A stretch of 64,000 nucleotides of DNA, taken from positions 248,001 to 312,000 of the forward strand of contig NZ_JBEQCT010000001.1 in NCBI RefSeq assembly GCF_046054155.1, given 5' to 3'. A program made the translations under genes and the position numbers. Positions 44,865 through 54,657 of the stretch are shown piece by piece. Position 1 is the stretch's first letter. Each line of letters opens with the position of its first letter. The stretch comes from Celerinatantimonas yamalensis. Its GTDB lineage: Bacteria > Pseudomonadota > Gammaproteobacteria > Enterobacterales > Celerinatantimonadaceae. Below the pieces are notes generated by a model that was not told where the DNA came from, did not search any database, and worked only from the letters and a program-made list of their open reading frames with translations.

Positions 44865-45707
44865 ATGAGCGAAAAACTACAAAAAGTCCTTGCCCGTTGT
44901 GGCCTAGGCTCCCGTCGTGAGATGGAGGCGGCTATCGATGCAGGTCGAGCCAGTATTAATGGCCAACAGGCCAAGCTGGGCGATCGTGTCGAGGCTGAGG
45001 ATATTATCCGCTTCGATGCTCAAGTTATTGATACCAAACGCGCGGCCGAAGAGCCATGTCGGGTATTGATGTATCATAAATCTGATGGTGAGATCTGCTC
45101 ACGGCAGGACCCTGAAGGACGTACAACGGTGTTTGAGCGATTGCCTCGTTTGATCACGGGGCGTTGGATAGCGGTTGGACGTTTAGACATCAACACTCAG
45201 GGATTACTATTGTTCACTAATGATGGTGAATTAGCGAATCGATTGATGCATCCACGTTTTGAAATTGAGCGTGAATATGCGGTCCGTATCTTTGGTGAAG
45301 TCAACGATGGTATCGTGCAGCGACTGCGTACTGGCGTGCAATTAGAAGATGGGATGGCGCATTTTACTAACATTAAACGCCAAGGCGGTGAAGGCCTAAA
45401 CCAATGGCTTAAAGTGACCTTAAATGAAGGGCGTAATCGTGAAGTGCGTCGTTTGTGGGAATCACAAGACGTGCAGGTAAGCCGTCTTATTCGGACTCGA
45501 TATGGCCAGTTAAGTTTGCCTAAACAGCTGCCGCGCAGCGCTTGGAAAGAAATTGATTTAGCCACTGTGAATTATCTTCGCCAGTTGGTGCAATTACCCG
45601 CTGAGCAAAAAACGCTGTTAAAAGAGGGGGGGAAAGACCGTACCCGAAGTGCCCGTATTCGCCGTTCTGTACGTAAACATCAAATTCGTCAACGCCAACA
45701 GAATTAG
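44865..45707 (+). CDS. rluB: 23S rRNA pseudouridine(2605) synthase RluB
   Basis: 280 residues. S4 domain first (MSEKLQKVLARCGLGSRREME, about 1-60), then the RsuA/RluB-type catalytic domain with GRLDINTQGLLLFTNDG holding the catalytic Asp, and NEGRNREVRRLWES. The start at MSEKLQKVLAR matches other RluB proteins; an upstream GTG would add five residues. The C-terminus is a basic Arg/Gln tail. The scpAB-rluB order is conserved. Confidence 0.95.
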   Translation: MSEKLQKVLARCGLGSRREMEAAIDAGRASINGQQAKLGDRVEAEDIIRFDAQVIDTKRAAEEPCRVLMYHKSDGEICSRQDPEGRTTVFERLPRLITGRWIAVGRLDINTQGLLLFTNDGELANRLMHPRFEIEREYAVRIFGEVNDGIVQRLRTGVQLEDGMAHFTNIKRQGGEGLNQWLKVTLNEGRNREVRRLWESQDVQVSRLIRTRYGQLSLPKQLPRSAWKEIDLATVNYLRQLVQLPAEQKTLLKEGGKDRTRSARIRRSVRKHQIRQRQQN

Positions 45708-45745
45708 TCGATATCACAGCCATAAATGTCTGGTTGCAGCGAGTT

Positions 45746-45779
45746 AAACCACCTAAAGGTTCGCCTTAGGTGGTTTTTT
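45746..45779 (+). terminator. Rho-independent terminator after rluB
   Basis: A 13-bp stem AAACCACCTA.../...TAGGTGGTTT with one bulged A and a TTCG-type loop is followed by six T. It lies between convergent rluB and pncA. Confidence 0.88.
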
Positions 45780-45781
45780 AT

Positions 45782-46384
45782 TTAGTGATGATTGAAATCC
45801 GTTAATGTCAGAGCAATTGCACCTTGCTGACACATTGTATCAATGGCTTGCTGTCCGTCATGGGACTGAATATTCACTGCATCCATACCATCACAGAGCA
45901 GATAGCACTCAAATCCCTCTTTGAGCGCATCCAGCACAGTATTAAGGACGCAGTAATCGGTGGCTAAGCCACAGATGAAAAGTCGCTTCACGGCGCTGTG
46001 TTGGAGCTGCGTAGCTAACTCTGTCCCATCAAACGCGGAATAAGCATCTTTTGCTGAGGTGGTTGCCTTGGAAACTAACCAAGCTTGGGTGGGCCAGCGA
46101 TAATCGGCACTGATTTGTGCGCCTTCACTATTGCGTACGCAATGGACGGGCCAGGGCCCACCTTGCTGGCTAAAAGAGCAATGGTCTTGAGGGTGCCAAT
46201 CGCGGCTGAGAATGATGGTCGACTGAGCCCGCTCAAATAGTTCGGTATACCGATTGATGGGTTCAATAATCTGGGCGGCGCTTTTGATACCGAGTGAGCC
46301 GTTGGGTAAAAAGTCATTTTGCAAATCGATAATCATCAACGCATCCGATGATCTAGGAGTTATATCTTGCTGGGTGTGGGTCAT
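45782..46384 (-). CDS. pncA: Nicotinamidase
   Basis: 200 residues, isochorismatase-like hydrolase. Converts nicotinamide to nicotinate for NAD salvage. Catalytic Asp20 is in IIDLQNDFLPNGSL, metal ligands are in SRDWHPQDHCSF, a Lys is in the VSKATTSAKDAYSAF segment, and the nucleophilic Cys is in GLATDYCVLNTVLDA. The family cis-peptide and size are normal. The gene is convergent with rluB. Confidence 0.95.
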   Translation of the reverse strand: MTHTQQDITPRSSDALMIIDLQNDFLPNGSLGIKSAAQIIEPINRYTELFERAQSTIILSRDWHPQDHCSFSQQGGPWPVHCVRNSEGAQISADYRWPTQAWLVSKATTSAKDAYSAFDGTELATQLQHSAVKRLFICGLATDYCVLNTVLDALKEGFECYLLCDGMDAVNIQSHDGQQAIDTMCQQGAIALTLTDFNHH

Positions 46385-46637
46385 CGTTGCTCCTTGCTGG
46401 TGAATAGTTTGGTGAATTAGTCGTGATGGCTTTTCTCGTCGCTTTTTCTATATTAAACGTATTAATATCGGATTGAAAAGAGATGTGATCGCCTCGAAGA
46501 AATCGTCGGCGCAGCAAATAAGATAATGCGAGTTGATTTGCATTGAGTCAAAGCGTTATTGTTGTTCACAGATGTTAAGCAGTGCGCTGCAATCGGTGTA
46601 TACTTACAAAGGATATACATAAAAATGGGTGGATGTG

Positions 46638-47024
46638 ATGCGACACTATGACTCGGATTTTAATTCGCCACAGGGGCTGTCGGATTATGATATCGACGCT
46701 AAAAATCATGCTCTCGTAGCTTATATCCTGATGATTCTTGGTGTTTTTACTGGCGTACTATGGATAGTCGGTGCGCTATGGGCGATGGTGAAAGTAAATG
46801 ATGCTCGCGGCAGCCTGTTTGAAGATCACTATCAAAATATTATTAGCGTATTTTGGTGGGGATTCGTCTGGGGAATTATTGGATTTGCCTTAGCAATCTT
46901 ATTGGTTGGTTATATCATTATCGCATTGGCGTGGCTGTGGGCCGTGTACCGAATTATTCTTGGGCTAGTTCGTTTAAACGCAAACCGACCCTATTATTGT
47001 TTATTGAATCCTGACTTTTCATAG
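46638..47024 (+). CDS. Tic20-like/DUF4870 membrane protein
   Basis: 128 residues with three hydrophobic segments (about 26-48, 69-91 and a following one). HALVAYILMILGVFTGVLWIVGALWAMVKV and EDHYQNIISVFWWG match the DUF4870/Tic20-like family of small membrane proteins of unknown role. The ATG at 46638 is preferred because GGTGGA lies a few bases upstream; an in-frame GTG three codons earlier is possible. Confidence 0.83.
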   Translation: MRHYDSDFNSPQGLSDYDIDAKNHALVAYILMILGVFTGVLWIVGALWAMVKVNDARGSLFEDHYQNIISVFWWGFVWGIIGFALAILLVGYIIIALAWLWAVYRIILGLVRLNANRPYYCLLNPDFS

Positions 47025-47040
47025 TACAGTGCTACTTGTT

Positions 47041-48870
47041 TTAAGGGGCAGTGGGTGGTTTATAGTGTAACAGTTGGGCAATAGGCATGGGTTTGGCGTA
47101 AAGCCAGCCTTGCGCATATTCAGCGTGATGTTCCCTTAAAAATTCAGCTTGCTCCCATGTTTCAACCCCTTCAGCAATGACACTTTTGCCCAAACTATGG
47201 GCCATCGCGATCGTTGCTCGTGTAATTGCTGCATCGCGTTCAAGTTCTGTTACCCCATCGATAAATGATCGATCAATTTTCAGGTAGGCTGCAGGTAGCA
47301 GTTGTAGATAGCGCAGCGATGCATGTCCGGTGCCAAAGTCATCGATGGCAAAACGTATTCCGGCTTCTTGCAACTTAGCCATCTGATTGACGGCTGCGTC
47401 TAAATCACCAATCACTGAATGTTCCGTCACTTCTAGTTTTAGGCAATGCGGGGGCAGTTGGAAGTCATGTAAGGTGAGTAATACATAATCGGTAAAGCGC
47501 ATATCGACTAAGTCTGCACTACTGATGTTGACGGACATATAAAGATCGACATTGAATTGAAGATAAATTGACGCGAATTCCTGGCAGGTGTATTTAATGA
47601 TCCACCGAGTGAGCGATTTGATCAAACCGCTACTTTCAGCAATGGGAATAAACTCGGTGGGAGAGACATACTCGCCTGATTTCCAAGGCCAACGGATCAG
47701 CGCCTCAAACCCAACCATGTTACCATCACTGAGTTTAACGATCGGTTGATAGAGCATTTCAAATTGGCTAGCTCGAATCGCCTCGGTTAATTTATTTTCG
47801 ATTTCAAAACTGCGCGAGAGTTGACTCTCTTGCGCGGGTTCATAGCTTTCGACACTGATCCCATTTGGCATTTCGGGGGCTGAATGCATGACTGTATTGA
47901 CACGGTTAATAATTTCATCTGGAATATTAAATTCCGGTGAAATATGAGCAATACCAATGGAACAACAGATGGTTAAATTGGGTTCTTGGGGTAGTAGCGG
48001 CTTTTCGAGCAGGGCATTAAGGCGCAACAAAAACTTCGATTGGACTTCACTTTGATTATATTGTTTGAGTATGGCAAAACGATCATCACGAATGCGGGCA
48101 ATAAAAGTATGCTCAGGTCGAATTTGCTGCAAAATATATGATATGGCGCGCAGCAGTGCATCGCCATAGGCCTGACCAAAAATATGGTTCACGATACGAA
48201 AGCGCTGGATATTCAAAATTAATAGTTGATAGTTTTGATCGGCTTGTGTTTGGCAAATATAGGTCAGCTTTTGGACGAATAGCTGTTGACCAGGTAAGCC
48301 CGTGAGTGGGTCATACAAGGTTTTCTGAAGTAGGTTTTGCTGCACTTCAACTATTTTTTTATCGCGCCACAGCTCTGTTTTAATAATATTTGCCAACATT
48401 TTCAGCTGTTCAATTTGGGCCTGTTCAAATCTTCGAGGTTCTGTGTCAATGACGCAGAGTGTCCCCACCGGTTGATTATTATCACTTAAAATGGCGCAAC
48501 CTAAGTAAGCACGAATGTGAGGACTTTGAGTGACCAGTGGATTGGCACAAAAGCGCGGGTCAAGATGGGTGTCTTCAATAATGAGTAACCCGTCAGGGGC
48601 GATGATCGTCTGCGCGCAGATAGGGCAATTGCGTAAAATGGAGTGAAGCTGGATGCCAATACTCGCCTTGACCCATTGTTTATCGCGGTCAATAAGGGAG
48701 AATAATGCCCCAGAGGTCTGTGCAATGTGCTGCGCTAATTCGACTAATTGCTCAAAATGTTCTTGTGACTCAGAGTCTAATAACTCAAGGTCTGTTAATG
48801 CGTCAGTGCGTTGTAATTCATCTTCAGGGATCGGGGCTTTTACCCAACCTTTTGTTATCTTGGAAACCAT
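47041..48870 (-). CDS. GAF-GGDEF(degenerate)-EAL protein, probable c-di-GMP phosphodiesterase
   Basis: 609 residues. An N-terminal GAF domain (about 25-170) is followed by a GGDEF domain whose signature is replaced by RIRDDRFAIL, lacking GG(D/E)EF and so probably not a cyclase. The EAL domain (about 365-600) is intact: FEALIRW, VNISSADL, KLEVTEHSVI, AIDDFGTGHASLRYL, LKIDRSFI and VIAEGVET. Together these residues support c-di-GMP hydrolysis to pGpG. It has no transmembrane segment, so it is cytoplasmic; the GAF domain may bind a small ligand. It stands alone. Confidence 0.93.
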   Translation of the reverse strand: MVSKITKGWVKAPIPEDELQRTDALTDLELLDSESQEHFEQLVELAQHIAQTSGALFSLIDRDKQWVKASIGIQLHSILRNCPICAQTIIAPDGLLIIEDTHLDPRFCANPLVTQSPHIRAYLGCAILSDNNQPVGTLCVIDTEPRRFEQAQIEQLKMLANIIKTELWRDKKIVEVQQNLLQKTLYDPLTGLPGQQLFVQKLTYICQTQADQNYQLLILNIQRFRIVNHIFGQAYGDALLRAISYILQQIRPEHTFIARIRDDRFAILKQYNQSEVQSKFLLRLNALLEKPLLPQEPNLTICCSIGIAHISPEFNIPDEIINRVNTVMHSAPEMPNGISVESYEPAQESQLSRSFEIENKLTEAIRASQFEMLYQPIVKLSDGNMVGFEALIRWPWKSGEYVSPTEFIPIAESSGLIKSLTRWIIKYTCQEFASIYLQFNVDLYMSVNISSADLVDMRFTDYVLLTLHDFQLPPHCLKLEVTEHSVIGDLDAAVNQMAKLQEAGIRFAIDDFGTGHASLRYLQLLPAAYLKIDRSFIDGVTELERDAAITRATIAMAHSLGKSVIAEGVETWEQAEFLREHHAEYAQGWLYAKPMPIAQLLHYKPPTAP

Positions 48871-49013
48871 AACCGATATTTAAATAGCTTGATGTGATCG
48901 AATGGGTTTATTGAGCATAGTTAATTTTTAATCACTTGGGCAATCTTTCACATTGTTGCAGTTTAATTTTAACTCAGGCATATTTGAATGATTGTTCAAA
49001 TATGGAGTGATCG

Positions 49014-49997
49014 ATGATCCCACTGTCAATTTTAGATTTGGCTCCAATTGGTGAAGGACAATCGATAAACCAAGCGATTGCAGCGAGCCGAGAGATGGCG
49101 ATAATGAGCGAAAAAGCCGGCTTTAAACGTTATTGGTTAGCTGAGCACCATGGCATGCGTGGTGTTGCAAGTTCAGCGACTGCGCTAATGTTAGCACAAG
49201 CGGGTATGGCAACATCCACTATTCGCATTGGTTCAGGTGGCGTGATGCTTCCCAATCATGCTCCGTTGATGGTTGCAGAACAGTTTGGAACTTTAGCTGC
49301 GATGTTTGCTGATCGCGTTGATTTGGGGCTAGGGAGGGCACCAGGCACTGACTCAAAAACATCGCAGGCATTGCGTCGGCCGACCATGGACGCGGTAGAG
49401 CACTATCCCGAAGATATTGAACTGCTGCAACGCTACCTGGCGCAAGAAGGCAGCAGTGATGTGTTAGCGGTTCCCGGCGTGGGTAGCCATGTTCCATTAT
49501 GGTTACTAGGTTCGAGCCTATACAGCGCGCGGCTAGCCAGTGAAAAAGGCCTACCATTTGCTTATGCTTCACATTTTGCGCCAGATTATTTAACGCGCGC
49601 TCTTGAGCTGTATCGCCGCCAATTTACCCCATCATCTCAATTGGATATGCCTTATACCATGGCTGGGGTTATGGCAGTCGTTGCTGATACCAATGCGCAA
49701 GCGCAGCATCTGTTTAGCTCGGCTAAATTGCAATTTTTACACTTGCGTCGCGGCTTAAACCAACCGTTTCCTGCGCCAGTCGATGACCTCTCTCAGCGCG
49801 CTAGCGCGCAGGAGCTTTTGATGGTCGAGCAAACACTCCGTTACGCCTTGGTTGGCAGTGTTGATCAGGTGAATCAACAGTTGCAGCAGTTCATTCGTGC
49901 CACGGGGGTGGATGAACTGATTATCTCAGTGCCCATTCATGATTTAGCCACTCGGTTGGAGACGGTCGCACAGCTTGGCCAATTCAACAGTCATTAG
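49014..49997 (+). CDS. Luciferase-like monooxygenase family protein (YhbW type)
   Basis: 327 residues, LLM-class flavin oxidoreductase of group 1. SILDLAPIGEGQSINQAIAASREMA opens the TIM barrel, followed by AEHHGMRGVASSATALM, IRIGSGGVMLPNHAPLMVAEQFGTLAAMFADRVDLGLGRAPGTD and LPFAYASHFAPDYLTRAL. This matches the YhbW subgroup, whose natural substrate is unknown. It ends three bases before the convergent MFS gene. Confidence 0.92.
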   Translation: MIPLSILDLAPIGEGQSINQAIAASREMAIMSEKAGFKRYWLAEHHGMRGVASSATALMLAQAGMATSTIRIGSGGVMLPNHAPLMVAEQFGTLAAMFADRVDLGLGRAPGTDSKTSQALRRPTMDAVEHYPEDIELLQRYLAQEGSSDVLAVPGVGSHVPLWLLGSSLYSARLASEKGLPFAYASHFAPDYLTRALELYRRQFTPSSQLDMPYTMAGVMAVVADTNAQAQHLFSSAKLQFLHLRRGLNQPFPAPVDDLSQRASAQELLMVEQTLRYALVGSVDQVNQQLQQFIRATGVDELIISVPIHDLATRLETVAQLGQFNSH

Positions 49998-50000
49998 CAA

Positions 50001-51179
50001 TTAAATGGGCTTGACCTGGGTGAGCAGCAATGTGGCCAAAGCGACAAAGCAACCACTGACAATAAAAATGGCTCCATAGCTCAGATATTGTGCAATTACT
50101 CCAGCACAGGCACCCGCGATCACTGATCCGGTATAGATACTGTTGGTAAACAAGGTGGTGGCTTGACCCGTTTGGCTAGGCAATAGTTCTTGAAAATAGA
50201 TCATTCCTAGCCCACCTAACACACCGATAAACGCGGCGTTGCCTAATTGTAAAGCAAGCAACATATGCGGGCTGTCAAACCAGTTCATACCCAAATAAAA
50301 TAATGTGCCTGCAACACCAGAGGCGATTAGTAAGCTGCGCATTTTCCAATATTTGGTGAGATAACCGGCGATCAGCATGATGGGGATCTCAAGCGCTGCT
50401 GCCATGCCCATCATCCATCCCGCCAGTTCTTGTGGCAGATGGAGCTGATGGCTCACATAGAGCGGCATAGAGATGATATACATGCTATTGCAGCCCCACA
50501 TCAAGGTGGAACAGACAAACAGTTTGTAGATATCACCGCGATTTTTTTTGCTCTGCTCATGTGAATTAACGTTACTGGGTTGATGGGCTACATCAGGTAA
50601 TTTGAGTAACGTGATAAAAAATCCCAGTACATAAACAGCGGTACCAAATAGAAATAAGGTATGGAATCCATAAGCGGTTATCAACGCGAACGCAATGGCT
50701 GGGCCAACGACCCATGCCAGTGAGAGCTGCGCACGCATAATGGTGGTAAACATCATCGAACGCTCTTTGGACTGATCTTTATAATCTCGGGCCAATGCAA
50801 ATGACTGGGGCATAGCGGATGCGCCCATTCCGAGTAAGACGATGCCAATAGTGATGAGAATGAGATAACTGCGACACCAATCAAATAATAGGCAATTCAG
50901 TGCTCCCATCAGAAGACATATCAAGATAATGCGTTTGCGCTGACCATATTTATCGGAATAGCGCGCTACGAGCTGTGTAAAGACAATGCCACCAATCGCA
51001 TTAAAAGTGTAAAACAGCCCGACAGCAAAGGGTTCTACATGCACTTCAGTGGTTAAAAAAAGGCTCAAAGTGGGGATAAATAGCGCCCCCCCTAGGCCGG
51101 TAAAAAAAGTAAGTGTCATAAACGACAGCAACACACTTGCTTGAGCACTGCGTAATTGACGCCAATAGGTCGTCAGCAT
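50001..51179 (-). CDS. SetA/SetB-type sugar efflux transporter (MFS)
   Basis: 392 residues with 12 predicted helices. FFTGLGGALFIPTLSLFLTTEVHVEPFAVGLFYTFNAIGGI, RYSDKYGQRKRIIL (MFS loop 2-3 motif) and FALARDYKDQSKERSMMFTTIMRAQLSLAWVVGP are shared with the SetA/SetB sugar-efflux family, which exports lactose, glucose analogues and some isopropyl galactosides. Whether it is setA, setB or setC cannot be told. Divergent from the following lipoprotein gene. Confidence 0.86.
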   Translation of the reverse strand: MLTTYWRQLRSAQASVLLSFMTLTFFTGLGGALFIPTLSLFLTTEVHVEPFAVGLFYTFNAIGGIVFTQLVARYSDKYGQRKRIILICLLMGALNCLLFDWCRSYLILITIGIVLLGMGASAMPQSFALARDYKDQSKERSMMFTTIMRAQLSLAWVVGPAIAFALITAYGFHTLFLFGTAVYVLGFFITLLKLPDVAHQPSNVNSHEQSKKNRGDIYKLFVCSTLMWGCNSMYIISMPLYVSHQLHLPQELAGWMMGMAAALEIPIMLIAGYLTKYWKMRSLLIASGVAGTLFYLGMNWFDSPHMLLALQLGNAAFIGVLGGLGMIYFQELLPSQTGQATTLFTNSIYTGSVIAGACAGVIAQYLSYGAIFIVSGCFVALATLLLTQVKPI

Positions 51180-51417
51180 AAAACCTCAACTAACATGAGA
51201 AAGATGGATGTTGTGTACTGGCATAGCCAACTTATTTGGGTTATCGACGTTGCTAGAATCGGACGATAGGTGCCCAGCGCGAATTGCGTTGAGTTATTAT
51301 TTTGCCCCTTTTTTTCAAGCAGGTATAGTGCAATTATTTAAAGGAGAAGCGCTTGATTTACACGGCGCACTACACTGGTTTATGGACGGTCGTATGGCTG
51401 ACGATAAAAGGACCCCG

Positions 51418-51747
51418 ATGACTCAATTTAAATATTCTATGATGTTCCCCGTATTGCTGCTATGCAGCTTGCTATTAGCAGGATGCACGCTCTTGGGGGG
51501 CACCACGATCACCGATAGTAAAGTGGCCCAAATAGAGCGCAATTATACCAGTGACGACGAGTTATTGCAGATGTTTGGTCAACCTTATATTAAAATGACT
51601 GAAGGCAATAATCGGCAGCGTTGGACTTATTACAGCGATACCGCAGATAATCAAAGCTCATGGTTTCGCTCAAGCGCGCAGCACAAAACATTAATCATTT
51701 TGCTCGCAGATGGGGTTGTACGCGATTATCGTTATACTAAGAACTAA
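51418..51747 (+). CDS. BamE/SmpA-like outer-membrane lipoprotein
   Basis: 109 residues from an ATG preceded by AAAGGA five bases upstream; a long in-frame upstream extension is ignored because it lacks coding character. A lipoprotein signal peptide ends in LLLAGC with the lipidated Cys23. The mature part (IERNYTSDDELLQMFGQPYIKM...RWTYY) resembles the SmpA/BamE-like fold, but it is not the canonical bamE gene by context. A divergent paralogue or another envelope lipoprotein is likely. Confidence 0.8.
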   Translation: MTQFKYSMMFPVLLLCSLLLAGCTLLGGTTITDSKVAQIERNYTSDDELLQMFGQPYIKMTEGNNRQRWTYYSDTADNQSSWFRSSAQHKTLIILLADGVVRDYRYTKN

Positions 51748-51830
51748 CGACAGTTGTTGGTTAATGATAAGCAATTACGCTTCAATGTGCGGCTAGATCA
51801 GCTCTTAAATGATGTACAAATTGAAACTCA

Positions 51831-51854
51831 CTTGAGCCGCTATTGCGGCTCAAG
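51831..51854. terminator. Bidirectional hairpin between lipoprotein and phn genes
   Basis: A perfect 10-bp stem CTTGAGCCGC/GCGGCTCAAG with a TATT loop. It lies between two convergent genes and has T-containing tails on both sides, though no long T run. Confidence 0.7.
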
Positions 51855-51908
51855 TATTTGTGCAAGGGGTTGCTTTTGGCAAATGTGGGGCAAGCGAGAT
51901 TGCCGCGC

Positions 51909-52811
51909 TTAATAGAGCGGAACTTCCTCACCAATAATATATTTTTTGCGCAAAATTTCTGAGATTTTATCCATTACCATCACTAAAACCACCAGAATTA
52001 AGGTAATAAACATGACCACATCCCAGTTCCAAAGCCGCATGTTTTCCGCATAAACTAAACCGATGCCACCGGCACCGACAAAGCCGAGCACTGCCGCGGA
52101 GCGGGTGTTGGATTCAATTTGATAAAGCGTTAAGGCTAAAAATTGCGGAAATGATTGGGTAAAAATGCCAAAGCGGTGTTTCTGTAAACCGCTGGCGCCC
52201 AATGAACTTAGCCCACGGCTAGGACGTTTATCAACCGCATCGTGACTTTCGGCGTAGAGTTTGCCTAAAAGCCCAGTGTCTTGCACAAATATGGCTAATA
52301 CCCCTGCCAGTGGGCCCATACCAACGGCGCGGATAAAAATAAGTCCCCAAATTGCCATATCAATGCCGCGCATGATATCGAAGATACGCCGCACGATAAT
52401 GGCAAGCAGTTTTAATAGCGGCCGATTCATGACCCGTCGTGAGGCTAAAAATGATAAAGGTAAGGCGAATAAGGTTGCTGAGATAGTCCCAGCAAAAACA
52501 ATACCTAAGGTAATGGCGATTTGTCCAAAATAGTAACCAAAAGGCCACTGACTGACATTATGCCAGATAAACATTCTCGCAAAATATTGGGCAAGTTTGA
52601 CTACCCCCTCAAATAAGCGCGCGGCACTTAAGCCGTTGTAGCTAAAAAATAAGGCGTAGTAAACTATAACTGCAAGAGCGCAGCTGAACATCACCCAAAT
52701 ATGGCGGCGCCGGCTGGCGTAGATGGCCTGATATTGACGGTGGTGCTCTGAGGTCTTCATGCTAATGGGATGATGGATTAAATGCTGATCTGATTTTGTT
52801 TGACTAAACAT
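51909..52811 (-). CDS. phnE: Phosphonate-type ABC transporter permease (second PhnE)
   Basis: 300 residues from an ATG with GAGGG about eight bases upstream; a longer frame would overlap the upstream permease. Five to six hydrophobic segments. The characteristic permease loop (ESHDAVDKRPSRGLSSLGASGLQKHRFG) and GFVGAGGIGLVYAENM match PhnE proteins. It overlaps the first permease gene by eight bases and is the last gene of the operon. Two PhnE subunits would form the heterodimeric channel. Confidence 0.9.
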   Translation of the reverse strand: MFSQTKSDQHLIHHPISMKTSEHHRQYQAIYASRRRHIWVMFSCALAVIVYYALFFSYNGLSAARLFEGVVKLAQYFARMFIWHNVSQWPFGYYFGQIAITLGIVFAGTISATLFALPLSFLASRRVMNRPLLKLLAIIVRRIFDIMRGIDMAIWGLIFIRAVGMGPLAGVLAIFVQDTGLLGKLYAESHDAVDKRPSRGLSSLGASGLQKHRFGIFTQSFPQFLALTLYQIESNTRSAAVLGFVGAGGIGLVYAENMRLWNWDVVMFITLILVVLVMVMDKISEILRKKYIIGEEVPLY

Positions 52812-53673
52812 GCTGGGCACCCTCAAGAACATAGGTTCTAATTTTTCCGGAAAGGTAATCGAGCACAGACACGACGACAACAATTTGGATTAAGACCATA
52901 CTGACTTGATCAAAATGGTCGAGTTTGATCGATGTCATCAGCTCTTGACCAATGCCGCCGGCACCGACCAGCCCTAAAATGGTGGATTGGCGAAAATTAA
53001 TTTCCAAGCGCATAAATGTATAAGAGAGAAATGTCGGGGCAACTTGTGGCCATAACCCATAGCGCATCCGTTCTATACGCGAAGCTCCCAGCGCGCGCAG
53101 GCCGCGCACCGGTTTATCTGATGCCACTTCGACGCTTTCATAGAACAGTTTGGTTTGAGCCCCAAAGCTATGTAAAAATAAGGCAAAAAAGCCGGGGATA
53201 GGGCCGATACCGAATGCCATAACAAACATGACCGCCCATGCTAATTCGGGCATCGTTCGGCAAAATGCAGCGATGCTACGCAGTGCATATCGAAACAGTT
53301 GATGGGTATAGGTATTGCCCGCAGCAGGGAATGAGGCCAGCGCCGCGAGAAAACTGGAAAAGATGGTTGCGGCAATTGCGACAGCAATTGTTTGACCTAA
53401 TAGCGGGATTTGAATATGTAATCGGTAACCCCAATAAGCAAATGAACCTTTGGTGTGGCCGTCGGCGAATAACACCTGCCAGTGCAACACTGGCAAGATG
53501 TCATCGACGTAATCAAAAAAATGTGGAATGCCATGCCAAATAACTGACCAGTCAAATTCAGAGATATGACCTGAGTAAAGGTAAATGACGAGTATTCCAA
53601 CCGACCAAAGTAATCCTTCGCGTTTTTGGCGTTTTCGAATACCGTGATAATATTCAGCAAATGACTGTGACAT
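52804..53673 (-). CDS. phnE: Phosphonate-type ABC transporter permease (first PhnE)
   Basis: 289 residues, inner-membrane permease paralogous to the next gene. ESVEVASDKPVRGLRALGASRIERMRYGLWPQ (EAA loop) and GLVGAGGIGQELMTSI are PhnE landmarks. It follows phnD by 17 bp and overlaps the second permease. Confidence 0.92.
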   Translation of the reverse strand: MSQSFAEYYHGIRKRQKREGLLWSVGILVIYLYSGHISEFDWSVIWHGIPHFFDYVDDILPVLHWQVLFADGHTKGSFAYWGYRLHIQIPLLGQTIAVAIAATIFSSFLAALASFPAAGNTYTHQLFRYALRSIAAFCRTMPELAWAVMFVMAFGIGPIPGFFALFLHSFGAQTKLFYESVEVASDKPVRGLRALGASRIERMRYGLWPQVAPTFLSYTFMRLEINFRQSTILGLVGAGGIGQELMTSIKLDHFDQVSMVLIQIVVVVSVLDYLSGKIRTYVLEGAQHV

Positions 53674-53690
53674 GACTTTCCCTTGTCCGC

Positions 53691-54626
53691 TTAACGATTA
53701 CCGTTCATCAATTCACGTTTGAGATCGATGATATTGGCAAAATCTTTAACCGATGCGGGTGTGATATGTTGCGCGCCGCCAGCAGCTTTAATCCAACATG
53801 CGTGATGGTTTTTATCCAAATCATGAATGGCGCTAATTAACTTGGCTTTAAAATCGGCTGGCAAGTCATGGCGGACCAAAATGGGGCCGTTTGGAATTAA
53901 CTGCGAGTGCCAAATAATGCGAATGTTTTTCATCAAATTCGGGTGATCCATCCGCATTAAACGGCTGAATGCCCCGGCCGTATAGCCTTTGTTGTAGTCA
54001 CCGACCATCGAAGTCCATGTGACTGCCCCAGCAAATTGGCCGTTTAAAACACCTAAGATATCTTGCTCATGACCACCAGAGAACGTTGTCGAACTAAAGA
54101 AGTGGTTGTAGTTATCGTCCTTACTGCCACCGAAGCGCTTTTTAAAATCATGGTTAGGGATCAAAAAACCAGAGGTTGAATCAGGGTCGGCAAAGCCAAA
54201 TGGGTGACCTTTCAGATCAGCAAGTTTGTGATATGGACTATCTGCACGGACGATCACCACTGAGTGATACCCTTTCGATTGGTCTTTATCATCGGTTAAA
54301 ATCCCAATGACATCGACTGCCTTTGGATTGTTGATCTGTACTGAGGCAAAAGCCGATGGTGACATACTTAACACCATATCGATTTTGCCACCGATTAATC
54401 CTTGAATGACTCCTGAGTAATCAGATGAATTACGTAGTTTCGTGTCAACATGTAACGTTTTATCAAAGTAGGTTTTGACGCATTGGTTGTCGCCGATCTG
54501 TTGCGTAGCATTTTGTCCGCCTAAGATCCCTAAATTTAATTCACGCACGTCCGCGTGACTCAGCATGCTTTGTGCTGCGAGCACACTACCTAACACCAAT
54601 GAAGCAAGTGTACGTTTCATATTCAA
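53691..54626 (-). CDS. phnD: Phosphonate-type ABC transporter, periplasmic binding protein
   Basis: 311 residues. A signal peptide (residues about 1-25, ending SHA) precedes a type II binding protein with LNLGILGGQNATQQIGDNQCVKTYF, RNSSDYSGVIQGLIGGKIDMVLSMSPSAFASV, FGFADPDSTSGFLIP and FSGGHEQDILGVLNGQFAGAVTW. These are PhnD-family blocks; the YSGVIQGL and DSTSGFL segments line the phosphonate site. It could bind phosphonates, phosphite or phosphate esters. Confidence 0.93.
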   Translation of the reverse strand: MNMKRTLASLVLGSVLAAQSMLSHADVRELNLGILGGQNATQQIGDNQCVKTYFDKTLHVDTKLRNSSDYSGVIQGLIGGKIDMVLSMSPSAFASVQINNPKAVDVIGILTDDKDQSKGYHSVVIVRADSPYHKLADLKGHPFGFADPDSTSGFLIPNHDFKKRFGGSKDDNYNHFFSSTTFSGGHEQDILGVLNGQFAGAVTWTSMVGDYNKGYTAGAFSRLMRMDHPNLMKNIRIIWHSQLIPNGPILVRHDLPADFKAKLISAIHDLDKNHHACWIKAAGGAQHITPASVKDFANIIDLKRELMNGNR

Positions 54627-54657
54627 AATATCCTTATTGTTGAGTATTACCTTGGCC

